A stretch of DNA of 64,000 nt from DASYQD01 sp963837455 (GCA_963837455.1 CAWINM010000001.1:248001-312000); one strand, 5' to 3'. Counted from the first letter of the stretch, positions 48,039-57,846 are shown. Program-made: numbers and translations. The notes: a model not told the origin generated them from the letters alone.

Positions 48039-50705
48039 GTGACCGCTCGGCTGTACCTCACCTGGCTCCTCCGCGACTCCCGAGGGGCGCGCGGTCGGCT
48101 CGTCTTCTTCGTGCTCTGCCTGGCGGTGGGCGTGGCGGCGGTCGTCGCCGTGGCGGCCCTCGCCGACAACCTCGACCAGGGGCTGCGCAAGGAGGCGAAG
48201 CAGCTGTTGGGTGCAGACCTTGCGGTCAGCGGTCGCCGGCCGCCGCCGGAGCCGGTGGTGGCCGCGGCGACGGCGATCCCCGGCGCCCGTCTCTGCCTGG
48301 TGCGCGAGCTCGACACCATGGCGGCGGCGGCCACGGCGCCGGCCGGCAAGGTGCCGCCGAGCCTGCTGGTGGAGCTCAAGGCGGTGTGCCCCGCCTACCC
48401 GCTCTACGGCCAGCTGACCACCTCGCCGGCGCGCGCGACGGCCTCGGCCCCGCCGCCGGCGACGACGGCTGCCGGCAGCGCTCCCCGCTCTTCCGCGGCC
48501 ACCGCCGACCTGCAGTCGCTGCTCGCCGCCGACGGCGCCATCGCCGCCCCCGAGCTGCTCGATCGCCTCCACCTGCGGGTGGGTGACCGGCTGCGGGTGG
48601 GAGAGGCCACCTTCGTGCTGAGCGCGGTGCTGCGCAACGAGCCCGACCGCGCCGTCTCGCCGTTCACCTTCGGGCCCCGGCTGCTCCTCGGCGAGGACGG
48701 CTTAGCCCGCACCCGCCTCGAGAGCTTCGGCAGTCGCATCGGCTACCGGCTGCTCGTGCAGCTTCCCGGCAACGCCAGTCGCGGCGAGGTCCAGGCGGCC
48801 GCAACGCGCTTGCGCGCCGCGCTCGGCGAGCTACCCTGGTGGCGCCTCGAGACCTGGGCCGAGGCGCAGCCCGAGCTGCGCCAGGGGCTGCGCCGCGTCG
48901 AGCGCTACCTGGGCCTGGTGGCGCTGCTGTCGCTGCTGGTGGGCGGAATCGGCGTCGCGCAGAGCGTGCGTGCCTTCCTCGCCAGCCGCCTCGACGCGGT
49001 GGCGGTGCTCAAGTGCCTCGGCGTGCGCCCGCGCGAGGCTTTCGCGCTCTACCTCGGTCAATGCCTGCTGCTCGGTCTCGCCGGGGGCCTGCTCGGCGGC
49101 TTCGCCGGCCTCGCCGTCCAGCGTGTCATCCCGCAGCTGCTGGGCGACGTGCTGCCGGCGCACGACATCCACTTCTGGCAGCCCTGGGCGCTGCTGCGCG
49201 GCGTCGGCCTCGGCGTCGCCGCCAGCCTGCTCTTCGCCCTGCCGCCGCTCGCCGCGGTGCTGCGCGTGCCGCCGCTGCGCGCCCTGCGCCGTAGCGCCGA
49301 AGCGCTGCCCGCGAGCCTCCTCGCCCGCGCCTGCGCGGGCGGCGCGCTGCTCGCGGGCACCTTCCTGCTCGCCCTCGCGCAGGCGGAGGACGCCGGCCTG
49401 GCGCTGCGCTTCACCGCCGGCCTGCTTCTCGCGGTGGCGGCGCTCGCCGCCGCCGGGCTCGGCCTGCGCGCGCTCGCCCTGCGCCTCGCCCGCCTGCCGC
49501 GGCCGCTCACCCTGCGCCACGGCGCGGCGCTGCTGGCGCGACCGGCAGGAGACGCCCTGCCGGCGCTGGTGGCGGTGGGGCTCGGCGTGCTGGTGGTGCT
49601 GGTGGCCGCGCTCGTCGAGCGCCACCTCACCGCCTCGCTCGACGCCCAGCTACCCAAGGGTTCGCCGTCGACCTTCCTCGTCGACGTGCAGCCCGACCAG
49701 TGGCCGGGCGTCGAGGCGCTGTTGCGCCGCGAGGGAGCGACCGCGATCGAGTCGGTGCCGGTGGTGATGGCGCACCTGGCGCGCATCGACGGCGTGCCGG
49801 TGGAGACCCTGGCCCAGCGCGGGCGCCAGGGCGAGCCCCGCAACGGCAGCGAGCGCGGGCGCGGGGGCCGCCGGCGGGAGGGGGGCGGCCGCTGGGCGCT
49901 CACCCGCGAGCAGCGCCTGACCTACCGGAGCGACCTTCCTCCCGACAACCGCCTCGTCGCCGGAACGCTGTGGAGCGATCCCCGGCAGCCCGAGGTCAGT
50001 CTCGAGGAGGACTACGCCCGCGAGCTCGGCGTCCACCTCGGCTCCCACCTCGTCTTCGACGTCCAGGGGGTGCCAGTCGAGGTGGAGGTAACCAGCCTGC
50101 GCGCCGTCGACTGGCGCACCTTCCGCATCAACTTCTTCGTCGTCGTCGAGCCGGGCGTGCTCGACGACGCCCCGCAGAGCCGCCTCGCCGCCGCGCGCCT
50201 GCCGGCCGGCCGCGAGGGGCACGTGCAGGACCTGCTGGCGCAGCGCTACCCCAACGTCACCCTCATCGACGTGCGACAGGTGCTGGCCAAGATCGCCGCC
50301 GTCTTCCGCCGCCTCGGGCTCGGGGTCCGCTTCCTCGGCGGCTTCACCGCCGTCGCCGGCATCGCCATCCTCTTCGGTGCCGTCGCCGCCGGGGCGGTAC
50401 GGCGCGGCCGCGAGGTGGCGCTGCTCAAGACGCTCGGCTTCACCCGCCGCGGGGTCGCCGCGCTGTTCGCCGTCGAGCACGCCCTCACCGGCCTGCTGGC
50501 GGGAGTGCTCGGGGTCGCCGGCGGCGCCGCCGTCGCGCACCAGGTGGTGGTGGAACAGCTCGAGCTCGAGTGGCACGCCTTCCCGCGCACGCTCGGCGCC
50601 GCCCTGGCGATCGCCGTGGTGTTGACGCTGGTGGCGGGGCTGGCCGCCTCGGCGCGAGCGCTGCGCCAGCGGCCGATCGAGGTGCTGCGCGAGGAGCGCG
50701 AGTAG
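48039..50705 (+). CDS. FtsX/MacB-type permease, YbbP-like
   Basis: An 888-residue membrane protein with the duplicated FtsX layout: N-terminal helix (LVFFVLCLAVGVAAVVAVAAL), a large periplasmic MacB-like domain (about 45-280), three to four helices (about 285-410), a further membrane pair, a second periplasmic domain (about 520-740) and three C-terminal helices. The coupling elements are AVLKCLGVRPREAF and ALLKTLGFTRRGV. This matches YbbP, slightly longer because of a low-complexity Ala/Pro insertion (about residues 130-160) and an Arg/Gly-rich loop (about 595-620). GTG 48039. It pairs with the ATPase just upstream. Confidence 0.88.
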   Translation: MTARLYLTWLLRDSRGARGRLVFFVLCLAVGVAAVVAVAALADNLDQGLRKEAKQLLGADLAVSGRRPPPEPVVAAATAIPGARLCLVRELDTMAAAATAPAGKVPPSLLVELKAVCPAYPLYGQLTTSPARATASAPPPATTAAGSAPRSSAATADLQSLLAADGAIAAPELLDRLHLRVGDRLRVGEATFVLSAVLRNEPDRAVSPFTFGPRLLLGEDGLARTRLESFGSRIGYRLLVQLPGNASRGEVQAAATRLRAALGELPWWRLETWAEAQPELRQGLRRVERYLGLVALLSLLVGGIGVAQSVRAFLASRLDAVAVLKCLGVRPREAFALYLGQCLLLGLAGGLLGGFAGLAVQRVIPQLLGDVLPAHDIHFWQPWALLRGVGLGVAASLLFALPPLAAVLRVPPLRALRRSAEALPASLLARACAGGALLAGTFLLALAQAEDAGLALRFTAGLLLAVAALAAAGLGLRALALRLARLPRPLTLRHGAALLARPAGDALPALVAVGLGVLVVLVAALVERHLTASLDAQLPKGSPSTFLVDVQPDQWPGVEALLRREGATAIESVPVVMAHLARIDGVPVETLAQRGRQGEPRNGSERGRGGRRREGGGRWALTREQRLTYRSDLPPDNRLVAGTLWSDPRQPEVSLEEDYARELGVHLGSHLVFDVQGVPVEVEVTSLRAVDWRTFRINFFVVVEPGVLDDAPQSRLAAARLPAGREGHVQDLLAQRYPNVTLIDVRQVLAKIAAVFRRLGLGVRFLGGFTAVAGIAILFGAVAAGAVRRGREVALLKTLGFTRRGVAALFAVEHALTGLLAGVLGVAGGAAVAHQVVVEQLELEWHAFPRTLGAALAIAVVLTLVAGLAASARALRQRPIEVLREERE

Positions 50706-50739
50706 GCTCGGGACCGGCGTCGAAGGGGGGCCGCCGCGG

Positions 50740-51105
50740 CTAGACGTGCTCGGGCCGCTCCACCGTCCGCTCGTTGCGGACGTTGCCGGTGTTGAGCGTG
50801 GCGGCGGGCTCGAACAGCAGCACCGCGGTCTCCTCGTCGGCGTGCGGGCGGTGCTCGACACCGCGCGGCACCACCAGCAGCTCGCCCGGCTCGAGCCACA
50901 CCTCGCGGTCGCGGAAGTCCATGCGCAACCGCCCCGAGACGACGAGGAAGAGCTCGTCCTCGGCCTCGTGGTGGTGCCACAGGAAGGTGCCGAGGATCTT
51001 CACGAGCTTGACCTCCTGGCCGTTGAGCTCGGCCACCACCTTGGGGCTCCAGTGCTCGTCGATGAGGGCGAGCTTGCCGGCGAGGCTTACCTTCCCGGTC
51101 GTCAT
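50740..51105 (-). CDS. Cupin-domain protein
   Basis: A 121-residue single cupin. Metal-binding motif 1 is WHHHEAEDELFLVVSG (His, His, Glu) and motif 2 is PRGVEHRP (His). It binds a divalent metal in a small beta barrel. Similar stand-alone cupins include mannose-6-phosphate isomerase-like sensors and small dioxygenases; the activity here is unknown. GAGGG is 7 bases before the ATG. It ends 35 bases before the convergent ybbP-like stop. Confidence 0.85.
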   Translation of the reverse strand: MTTGKVSLAGKLALIDEHWSPKVVAELNGQEVKLVKILGTFLWHHHEAEDELFLVVSGRLRMDFRDREVWLEPGELLVVPRGVEHRPHADEETAVLLFEPAATLNTGNVRNERTVERPEHV

Positions 51106-51173
51106 GGTGCGGTTTCCCTCACTCGGTACTCGCTCGGTGGCGATTGGTGGGCTGCACCGGCTGGCGGGGCTGC

Positions 51174-51929
51174 TTACGCGACGCCGAGGATCCACCCCTC
51201 GAGCTGGGCCCGCTGTCGTTCCGACTCCGACAGAGGCGGCTCGAAGTAGGGCTGCAGCAGGTCGAGGCGGTCGCGGTCCTGGAGCCAGGCGCAGGTGGCG
51301 AAGGCCTCGTGCTCCTGGCGCTCGAGACCCTCGCGGTTGTAGCGATACTTGAGCCGCGCGGGGCGCACCTCCGCCACCACCGACTTGCCCTCGGCGATGG
51401 CGAAGCCGTCGAAGGGCCAGAAGTGGACGCGGTCGCCGGCGCGACGGAGGTAGGAGAGCCAGGGCAGGCCGGCGTGGGTGGCGCGGGCGTCGTTGTCCTG
51501 GAGGTCGAAGCGGAAGACGCTGCGCGGCTCCGCCGTCCAGCGGGCGGCGAGGCGCTGCTCGTCGGCGTCGCCGAGCCGCGCCAGGCCGGGCAGCAGCTCC
51601 TTGACCGACAGCCGGTGGGTCGGCCAGTTCTCCTCGAAGTCGCGCAGGAAGGCGTCCCAGCTGTTCAGCCCGTGGCGGTGCATGTAGCTCTGCGGGAACG
51701 AGAAGGCGTGGTCGAGGCCGACGACCACGCGCTCGGGATCGGTGAGCTTGCGCAGCAGCCACTCCGCGACCTCCTGGCGGGAGAAGCGCCCCTCCGCGTC
51801 GTCGAGGTTGAGCTCGCGGTAGGGCTCGCTGTCGCCGCGGGCGGCGAACACCACGAGGTCGTCGATGCGGTCCTTGGGCGCCTTGTGGCCGGAGTAGCGG
51901 ATGCCGACGTAGAGGTCGAAGCGGGGCAT
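51174..51929 (-). CDS. RNase H-like fold protein (DUF429-like)
   Basis: A 251-residue protein of unknown function. It opens with DLYVGIRYSG, and acidic positions recur in VVVGLDHAFSFP and VVAEVRPARL. The order resembles DUF429, a predicted RNase H-like nuclease. The start is fixed by TAGAAT seven bases before ATG 51929; an ATG at 51938 overlaps the box itself. A helical C-terminal part (EHEAFATCAWLQDRDRLDLL) resembles DUF429 as well. It is 68 bases before the cupin gene on the same strand. Confidence 0.7.
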   Translation of the reverse strand: MPRFDLYVGIRYSGHKAPKDRIDDLVVFAARGDSEPYRELNLDDAEGRFSRQEVAEWLLRKLTDPERVVVGLDHAFSFPQSYMHRHGLNSWDAFLRDFEENWPTHRLSVKELLPGLARLGDADEQRLAARWTAEPRSVFRFDLQDNDARATHAGLPWLSYLRRAGDRVHFWPFDGFAIAEGKSVVAEVRPARLKYRYNREGLERQEHEAFATCAWLQDRDRLDLLQPYFEPPLSESERQRAQLEGWILGVA

Positions 51930-51942
51930 CGGCGCCATTCTA
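51930..51942 (-). promoter_or_regulatory. -10 box seven bases before the RNase H-like gene
   Basis: TAGAAT (51942-51937, minus strand), then seven bases and ATG 51929. It overlaps the in-frame ATG 51938, which excludes that as the start if this promoter is used. Confidence 0.5.
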
Positions 51943-52039
51943 CGACCCGCGGCGACGGCCGCCCCCGGCGGGCCCCGCGGAGCTGCGTGCCACCGACGCC
52001 GTCGGCGGCTCGACGGCGCGACGGGGGGCGAGATCGCCG

Positions 52040-52975
52040 CTACAGCGGGTCGCCGCCACGATCGAGGAGGAACGACACCGGCACGAAGACGAACCCCTCG
52101 CTACGCGCGCGCGGCACCTCCTCGCGCAGCACGGCGAGGGTGCCGGGGTGCGGGTGGGCGATGGCGATGGCGCCGCCGCGCTCGCGGGAGCGTTCGAGCA
52201 GGCGTGCGAACTGGCGGCGGATGGCCGCCGGGTCGGGATCGTTGTCGAGGAAGACGTCGCGCTCGGCGGTGGGCAGGCCGAGCGAGCGCGCCAGCGGGTA
52301 GCCCACCGACTCGGCGCTGGTGCGCGAGTCGAGGAAGAACAGCCCCTGGCGCTGCAGGACGTCGAGGATGGCGCCCATGGCGGCGCGGTCGGTGGTGAGG
52401 CCCGAGCCCATGTGGTTGTTGGCGCCGACGGCGCCGGGCACGCGCGCCAGCGCGGCGCGGGTGGCGGCGGCGAGGGCATCGACTCCCATCGACTCGCTGA
52501 GCGCTCCCGGACCCGGGTTGTGTCCGTTGGCGGGCTGCATGGGCAGGTGGCAGAGGATCTCGCGGTGCTCGCCGCGCAGTCGCGCCACCACCTCGGCGGT
52601 GCGCGCCTCGTAGGGGAGCACCGAGTAGGAGAGCGGCACCGCCAGCTCGTCGAGCGCGCTCACCTCGTCGAGACTGCGGCCGAGGTCGTCGACGACCACC
52701 GCCAGCTGGCCGCTGGGGCCTCGGGGCGCGCCTGGTCCGGTGGCGGAGCCATGGTCTCGCGGCGACCCGGAACGCCGGGCCGCTGGGGACGCCGGCTGGC
52801 CGGTCCGGCCGACCACCGGTCGCCGCGGCGGGCGCCCCGACTCGAGCGCCAGCCACAGCCCCGCCGCCACGACGGCGAGGGCGGCAGCGAGGAACACCCA
52901 GCGCCGAAGGCTCGGCGGCCGCCATTGCCGCCGGCCACGCGAACGTGCCGCGCCGCGCCTGGTGCCTCGGGCCAT
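52040..52975 (-). CDS. Divergent polysaccharide deacetylase (YibQ-like)
   Basis: A 311-residue protein with one N-terminal membrane helix (VFLAAALAVVAAGLWLAL), a short Pro/Arg linker and a C-terminal NodB-like barrel of the divergent deacetylase (YibQ) group. Motifs are VVDDLGRS (Asp pair), CHLPMQP (His), GANNHMGSG (Asn/His), FLDSRT and AHPHPGT (His). These are the positions that bind Zn or a substrate sugar in the family. In many genomes YibQ follows EnvC and a C-terminal protease; the same order is kept here, with S41 then EnvC upstream. It probably trims peptidoglycan sugars. Confidence 0.87.
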   Translation of the reverse strand: MARGTRRGAARSRGRRQWRPPSLRRWVFLAAALAVVAAGLWLALESGRPPRRPVVGRTGQPASPAARRSGSPRDHGSATGPGAPRGPSGQLAVVVDDLGRSLDEVSALDELAVPLSYSVLPYEARTAEVVARLRGEHREILCHLPMQPANGHNPGPGALSESMGVDALAAATRAALARVPGAVGANNHMGSGLTTDRAAMGAILDVLQRQGLFFLDSRTSAESVGYPLARSLGLPTAERDVFLDNDPDPAAIRRQFARLLERSRERGGAIAIAHPHPGTLAVLREEVPRARSEGFVFVPVSFLLDRGGDPL

Positions 52976-52999
52976 CCTCGCCGGGGCCGTTGCCGGACC

Positions 53000-54190
53000 C
53001 TAAGCGGCCTTCTGCGACGATGCCGCGGGCGCCGGGTTCTCGAGGGCGCCGATGCCGTGCTGCAGGATCAGCTCGTCGAGCGAGAGGTCCTTCTCGCGCA
53101 GGGTGCGCGAGCGCTCGTCGACCTCCTCGTCGGGCTCGACGCTCTCGTCCACCGGCTTGCCCTTGGGGCCGGTGTAGAACGCGTCGGTGAGCTCGACCAG
53201 GGCGCCGCCGCTGAGCTCGACCTGCGCCTGGTGGCCGGCGTGCCCGAAGGTGGGCTCCCCCACCAGGGTGGCATCGGCTCCCTCGTCGAGGACGCGGGCA
53301 AGCACCTCGGCGGCGCCGAGAGTGCCGCTGTCGGTAAGCACGACGATGCGCCCCTTCCACACCGGCTCGCCGCTGGCGACGAAGCGCTGGCGCACCTGGT
53401 CGCGGGCCTCGAGTGTGCCCATGTCGCCGGCGACCAGCAGGTCGGCAACCTGGTAGGCGACCTCGCCGTCGCCGCCGACGACCCCACGCAGGTCGATGGC
53501 CAGCTTGTCGGTGTGGGCGGCGGCGAGCTTTTCGAGCTCGCGCTGCACGGCGGGCACGGTGCCGGTGGTAAAGCGCGCGATATGCAGCAGGGGTACCTCG
53601 CGCACCCGCTGCACCGAGGTCAGCGGCAGGTCGCCGTCGTCCTTGACCTCGAGCTGGAGCACCTTGGGATCGCCCTGGCGGATGATCGATACCGGTACCG
53701 TGGCGCCGGGCCGGCCGGCCAGGTGCTGCTCGATCTGCCACACCTGCAGCTCGCGGGTGGCCTCGCCGTCGATCTTGGAGACCAGGTCGCCGCGCTGGAA
53801 ACCGGCCCGGTCGGCGGGGCTTCCCGCAGCGACGCCGACGACCGAGATCCAGCCGCGCACGCGCAGCAGGTAGAGCCCGGTGTCGGGGCCCGGGTGCTCG
53901 CGCAGACGCCGGAAGTCGGCCACCTCGTCGGCCGGGACGTAGACGGTGAACGGTCCCAGCGCGTCGGCGGCGCCTTCGTAGGCACCAGCCATCAGCTGGC
54001 TCACGTCGGTGTCGTGGACGTAGGCCTGGCGCACCAGGCCCAGCACCTCGGTGAACACCGACAGGTACTTGTACAGGGAGTCGGGCTCCGGCTTCTCCTT
54101 GCGTGCCTCGGCGGCGAGCCAGGAGGCGGCGGTGAGAGCGAGAGTCACCACCGCGGAGGCGACCATGAAGCGGGTGCGGTTGCCGGTCAT
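53000..54190 (-). CDS. S41-family (CtpA-like) protein lacking the catalytic dyad
   Basis: A 396-residue exported homologue of the C-terminal processing proteases. The N-terminal segment (MVASAVVTLALTAASWLA) is an anchor or signal. A helical cap region is followed by a PDZ domain (about residues 105-190; LYLLRVRGWISVVGV, AGFQRGDLVSKIDG) and the S41 core (about 195-360). In active family members the nucleophile Ser is three residues before a Glu and the Lys lies in TFGKG. Here the same places read TLGAAE (Gly) and TFGHAG (His). Both dyad residues are missing with no gap in the alignment, so peptide cleavage by the usual mechanism is not expected. ATGA overlap with envC shows coupling. Confidence 0.88.
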   Translation of the reverse strand: MTGNRTRFMVASAVVTLALTAASWLAAEARKEKPEPDSLYKYLSVFTEVLGLVRQAYVHDTDVSQLMAGAYEGAADALGPFTVYVPADEVADFRRLREHPGPDTGLYLLRVRGWISVVGVAAGSPADRAGFQRGDLVSKIDGEATRELQVWQIEQHLAGRPGATVPVSIIRQGDPKVLQLEVKDDGDLPLTSVQRVREVPLLHIARFTTGTVPAVQRELEKLAAAHTDKLAIDLRGVVGGDGEVAYQVADLLVAGDMGTLEARDQVRQRFVASGEPVWKGRIVVLTDSGTLGAAEVLARVLDEGADATLVGEPTFGHAGHQAQVELSGGALVELTDAFYTGPKGKPVDESVEPDEEVDERSRTLREKDLSLDELILQHGIGALENPAPAASSQKAA

Positions 54191-55398
54191 CGCTGCTCTC
54201 GTAGCCAGAGGCTCGGATCCTCGGGCCGGTTGTCGATGCGGATCTCGAAGTAGAGCGAGTCGCCTGCCACGCCTACGACCTGGCCCAACGATAGCACGCT
54301 GGCTTGCCCCACCCCGACCTCGGCGAGCCCGGCGTAGAGGGTGAACGCACGGCCGGCGTGCTGCACGATGACCGTCTGACCGTAGCCCTCGAACGGAGCG
54401 GCGAACACCACGGTGCCGGGGAAGATGGTGCGCACGGCGTCGCCGGCGTGGGTGGCGAGGTCGACGCCGTGGTGCGGAACGCGGGTGCCATAGCGCGGGT
54501 CGAGGCGGGGCCCGAAGGGGACGGTGACGCGGCCGGCCACCGGCCAGTCGAGGGCGCCGCGGAAGCCCTGGATGGAGGCGCCACCGCTGTCACCGACGGC
54601 GGCGCGGCCGTAGAGGAAGGCGAGCAGGTTGGAGAGCTTCTGCGCCCGCCCGGAGAGCTCGTCGCTCCTACTCGCGAGGCTCTCGCGCTCGCGTTCGGCG
54701 CGTGCCAGCAGCGCCGCCTGGCGCCCGCGCAGAGCGGCGAGACTGGCCCGCCGTTCCTCCTCCTGCTGCACCCACCCATCCAGGCGCTGCCGCTCGCCGA
54801 GGAGCCTCTGCTGCTCCGCCGCCAGCTGCGCCTCCGTCTCGTGGAAGCTCCGCATCAGCTCTCCGTCGCGCCGTGCCAGGTAGCGCAGCTGCCGCATCGC
54901 CGGCAGCACCTCCTGCCCCGGCGCCAGGGCGAGCAGCAGCCGCAGGTAGCCGGCGCGCCCGAGCCGGTAGAGCGCGGCGAGGCGGCCCCGCAGATCCTTC
55001 CGCACGCCCTCGAGGCGCGTCGCCAGCCCCTCCACCTCGACCGCCACTGCGGCGGTGCGGTCGGCGGCCAGCGTGCGCGCGGTGTGCGCTTCGTCGACCC
55101 GCCGCTGCTGCAGCTCGAGCTCGAGCGAGGTCTGCTCGACCTCGCCGGCGAGCGACTGCGCCCGCTGCTGCGCGCGTGAGAGCTGCGCTTGCAGCTGCGC
55201 GATCTCGGCGCGCAGCCGCGCGAGGTCGGCCACGCGAGGGTCGGCCTCGTCGGCGGCGAACGCCAGCGCTCCCAGCCAGGCGAGCGAGAGCAGGCCGAGA
55301 GCGGCGCCGGCGAGCCTCCGCCGGCGACTCAAGCCGCAGCCACCGACCGCTCGATCGGCCCTTCCGGCGCGCGCCCGCGACGCCGCGGGTGGGGGCAT
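54187..55398 (-). CDS. Murein hydrolase activator EnvC-like (degenerate LytM domain)
   Basis: A 403-residue exported protein. A signal peptide (LLSLAWLGALAFAA) is followed by a long coiled coil (about 55-260; heptad-rich ARLRAEIAQLQAQLSRA). The C-terminal M23/LytM domain (about 290-395) keeps HHGVD (His and Asp) but has SLYFEIR where active enzymes have HLHFE. The last zinc His is therefore lost, as in EnvC, which activates amidases without cutting peptidoglycan itself. It heads the EnvC-S41-YibQ set, with a TAGACT -10 box at 55429-55424 upstream. It should help split the septal wall. Confidence 0.9.
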   Translation of the reverse strand: MPPPAASRARAGRADRAVGGCGLSRRRRLAGAALGLLSLAWLGALAFAADEADPRVADLARLRAEIAQLQAQLSRAQQRAQSLAGEVEQTSLELELQQRRVDEAHTARTLAADRTAAVAVEVEGLATRLEGVRKDLRGRLAALYRLGRAGYLRLLLALAPGQEVLPAMRQLRYLARRDGELMRSFHETEAQLAAEQQRLLGERQRLDGWVQQEEERRASLAALRGRQAALLARAERERESLASRSDELSGRAQKLSNLLAFLYGRAAVGDSGGASIQGFRGALDWPVAGRVTVPFGPRLDPRYGTRVPHHGVDLATHAGDAVRTIFPGTVVFAAPFEGYGQTVIVQHAGRAFTLYAGLAEVGVGQASVLSLGQVVGVAGDSLYFEIRIDNRPEDPSLWLREQR

Positions 55399-55423
55399 CC
55401 AACGCTTGCCACTTCGCGGCTGG

Positions 55424-55429
55424 AGTCTA
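55424..55429 (-). promoter_or_regulatory. -10 box of the envC operon
   Basis: TAGACT (55429-55424, minus strand). Transcription would start near 55417, about 19 bases before ATG 55398. No -35 is clear. Confidence 0.35.
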
Positions 55430-55531
55430 GCCCTCCTGCGGCGCCGCCCCGCGCCGACAGCCGCTGCCAGCGCTCGGCGGCGAACGGTCGAGCGAGCGGG
55501 GTCGGTGGGCGGGGCGCTCGTGGCCCGCTGC

Positions 55532-57698
55532 CTAGTGCGGCAGCAGGCTCTTGCCGTCGAGGTCCGGCGGCACCGGGACGCCGTAGCTCTCGACGATGGT
55601 GGGGAAGATGTCCCCGATGTACGGCTGCCGCGGGACGGTCACCAGCTTGCGGTTGCTGAACAGGATGCCGTTGACCAGTGGCGGGTAGACCGAGCAGTGG
55701 TCGCCGCTCCAGTACTGGGTGTTGGGCTCGACGATCTCCTTGGCGATGCCGCCCAGGGTGTCCTGCCAGCCGACGCGGTAGCCGTAGCTGTTGGAGGGGA
55801 TGAGGTCGGGGATGAGCGCCGGGTCGAAGACGCCGTTGTGCGCCTCCTCGCGGGTGAAGACGTGGGCCACCGGGTGCAGCCCTGTCTTCTCGTCGACGAA
55901 GGCCTCGAGCTTGTGGATGCAGCTCCTGCCGCAGCGCCTCGTACTCGGCGCCCGGCTTGACGATCCCCTTCGCCTCGCGCCCCTGTAAGTTGATGTAGAT
56001 GCCGCCCAGGCCGAGCTGGTAGGCGCGGGTGCGGCTCCAGTCGACGTTGGTGAAGAAGTCGCCCTGGTCGAACAGCGCCTCGAGGTTCTGCCGCTTGGCG
56101 TCCTCGCCGGTGAGCCCCATGTAGCCGTTCTTCGCCAGCCAGGTGTTGTAGTTCATCGACCAGCGGAAGGGGGCGAAGCCATGGTCGGAGACCACCATCA
56201 GGTGCGTCCCCGCCGGCATCCTGTGCATCACCTCGCCGACGATGCGGTCCATCTGCACGTAGGCGTCCTGGATGCTGCCGCCGTACTTGGCGGCCAGCTT
56301 GGCGTCGTACATCGGGTGCTGGGGGTCGAACAGCCGCCACATCATGTGCTGCACGCGGTCGGTGTACTCGAAGTAGTCGACCAGCACGTCCCACTGGTCG
56401 GTCTCGGCGAGCAGACCGTAGAGCATCTGCTCTTCCTTGTCGCGGGTCATCTTGACGTCTTCGAGGAAGACGCCCTCGTCGATGGTCCCCTCGTTGAGCG
56501 ACCAGGTGTCGATCGCCCAGCCGATGGTCTTGAAGCGCCCGAAGTCGTCGGTGAGGTGGTGCACGAACTTGCGCGGCGTGGTGATGTCGACCATCGGCGG
56601 CAGGTCGGTGGGGTCGAACTGGATGGGCGAGAGGTAGAGGCGCACCTCGGGAGTGAGCGAGAGCAGGCGGAAGCGGCCCATGCCGTTCATGCGGATCAGC
56701 GGGTTGAAGGCGAACGGGAAGCGCACCCAGCCGCTCCACTCGCCGGGCGCGAGCGCCAGCTTCTGCCCCGCCACCTCGATGTCGAGGTGCGAGCGGTCGG
56801 GGGCGACGGTGAGCACCATCGGCAGGTGCAGGTAGCGCGGCTGGTCGGGAGGCGCGAAGAGCTTGTCCGGCGGCCCCTTGATCTCGGTCTCGATGCGCCC
56901 CTTGTTGTCGACCAGCTCCACCACCTCGGTCGAGAAGTCGCCGCCGCCGCGCGGCTGGAAGAACAGCTCCGAGGTGAAGTAGAAGGGCTTGCCGATGCGC
57001 AGGGAGAGGTCAGGAGTGCCGAGGCCGGTGAGCAGCTCGCCGTCCGGGAAGGGCTTGGGCGGGAAGTTCTGCGGCAGCCGCATCACCCGCACGCGGTCGC
57101 CGTGGGCGCCGAGCACGTCCCAGAAGGTCGCTCCCTGGCGCGGGTTGCGCGGCACCGGGCGCTTCACCGGCAGCCACTTAGCGGCGGCCACGCCGGCGCC
57201 GACGCCGAGACCGATGCCGACGGCGAGGCCGGCGACGATGGCCCAGCGGGGGCGCACGCGGAAGAGCCGCAGGGCGCCGAACAGCAGCAGGAAGAGCAGC
57301 AGCCCGAGACCGAGGCCGGCGACCACCGGTGTGCGGGTGCCCCACAGGAAGGGGCGCTCGTCCTCGAGCACGAGCAGCAGCTTGGGCTTGTAGTTGGAGA
57401 CGTCGCGGGTCAGGAAATCGAAGATGCCGTGGCGACCCGGGTTGAGGCCGGTGGCAAAGGTCGACCACGACACCGGGGTCTGCGAGGGGATGGTCGAGCG
57501 CAGGGGCGCGAAGGTGCCCTCGGCGCGCAGCCGCGCCATATTGGGGAGCTTGCCCTCGTTCATCCACTGCTCGGTGAGCTTGGCGTCGACGCCGTCGAAG
57601 CCGAGGATGACGGTCTTCGGCGGCGCCTTGGCGGCGGCCGGGAGAGCGACGGCGAGGAGGACGAGCAGCAGGCGGATCGGCGTCGAGCGGCGCATCAT
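55532..57698 (-). CDS. Alkaline phosphatase-superfamily phosphodiesterase (frameshifted)
   Basis: About 720 residues of the type I phosphodiesterase/nucleotide pyrophosphatase group. It has a signal peptide (LLLVLLAVALPAAA). The metal site Asp is in VILGFDGVDA and the Thr nucleophile region in PSQTPVSWSTFATG. Two membrane helices sit near residues 140-190, with VVSDHGFAPF (Asp-His) later. The frame breaks at about 55920 inside a helix; the next frame continues EAFVDEKTGLHPVAHVF and runs to LDGKSLLPH, so one extra base is the simplest reading. ATG 57698 has AAGGA upstream. The domain order differs from the 619-residue protein at the end of the window. Substrate (lipid- or sugar-linked phosphate) is unknown. 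Confidence 0.82.
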
Positions 57699-57846
57699 GG
57701 TCCTTCGCGGCAGGAGCATCGAGGTTGGCACCGTCACGGCGGGCCGGCGGCGGGCCAGGTATCGGGGACGGGCTATGCGGAACGGCGGCCGGTGCCGGCC
57801 GCGGCGCGCATGATATCAGCCGCTCGACGGCGGCATCCTTCGCCGC

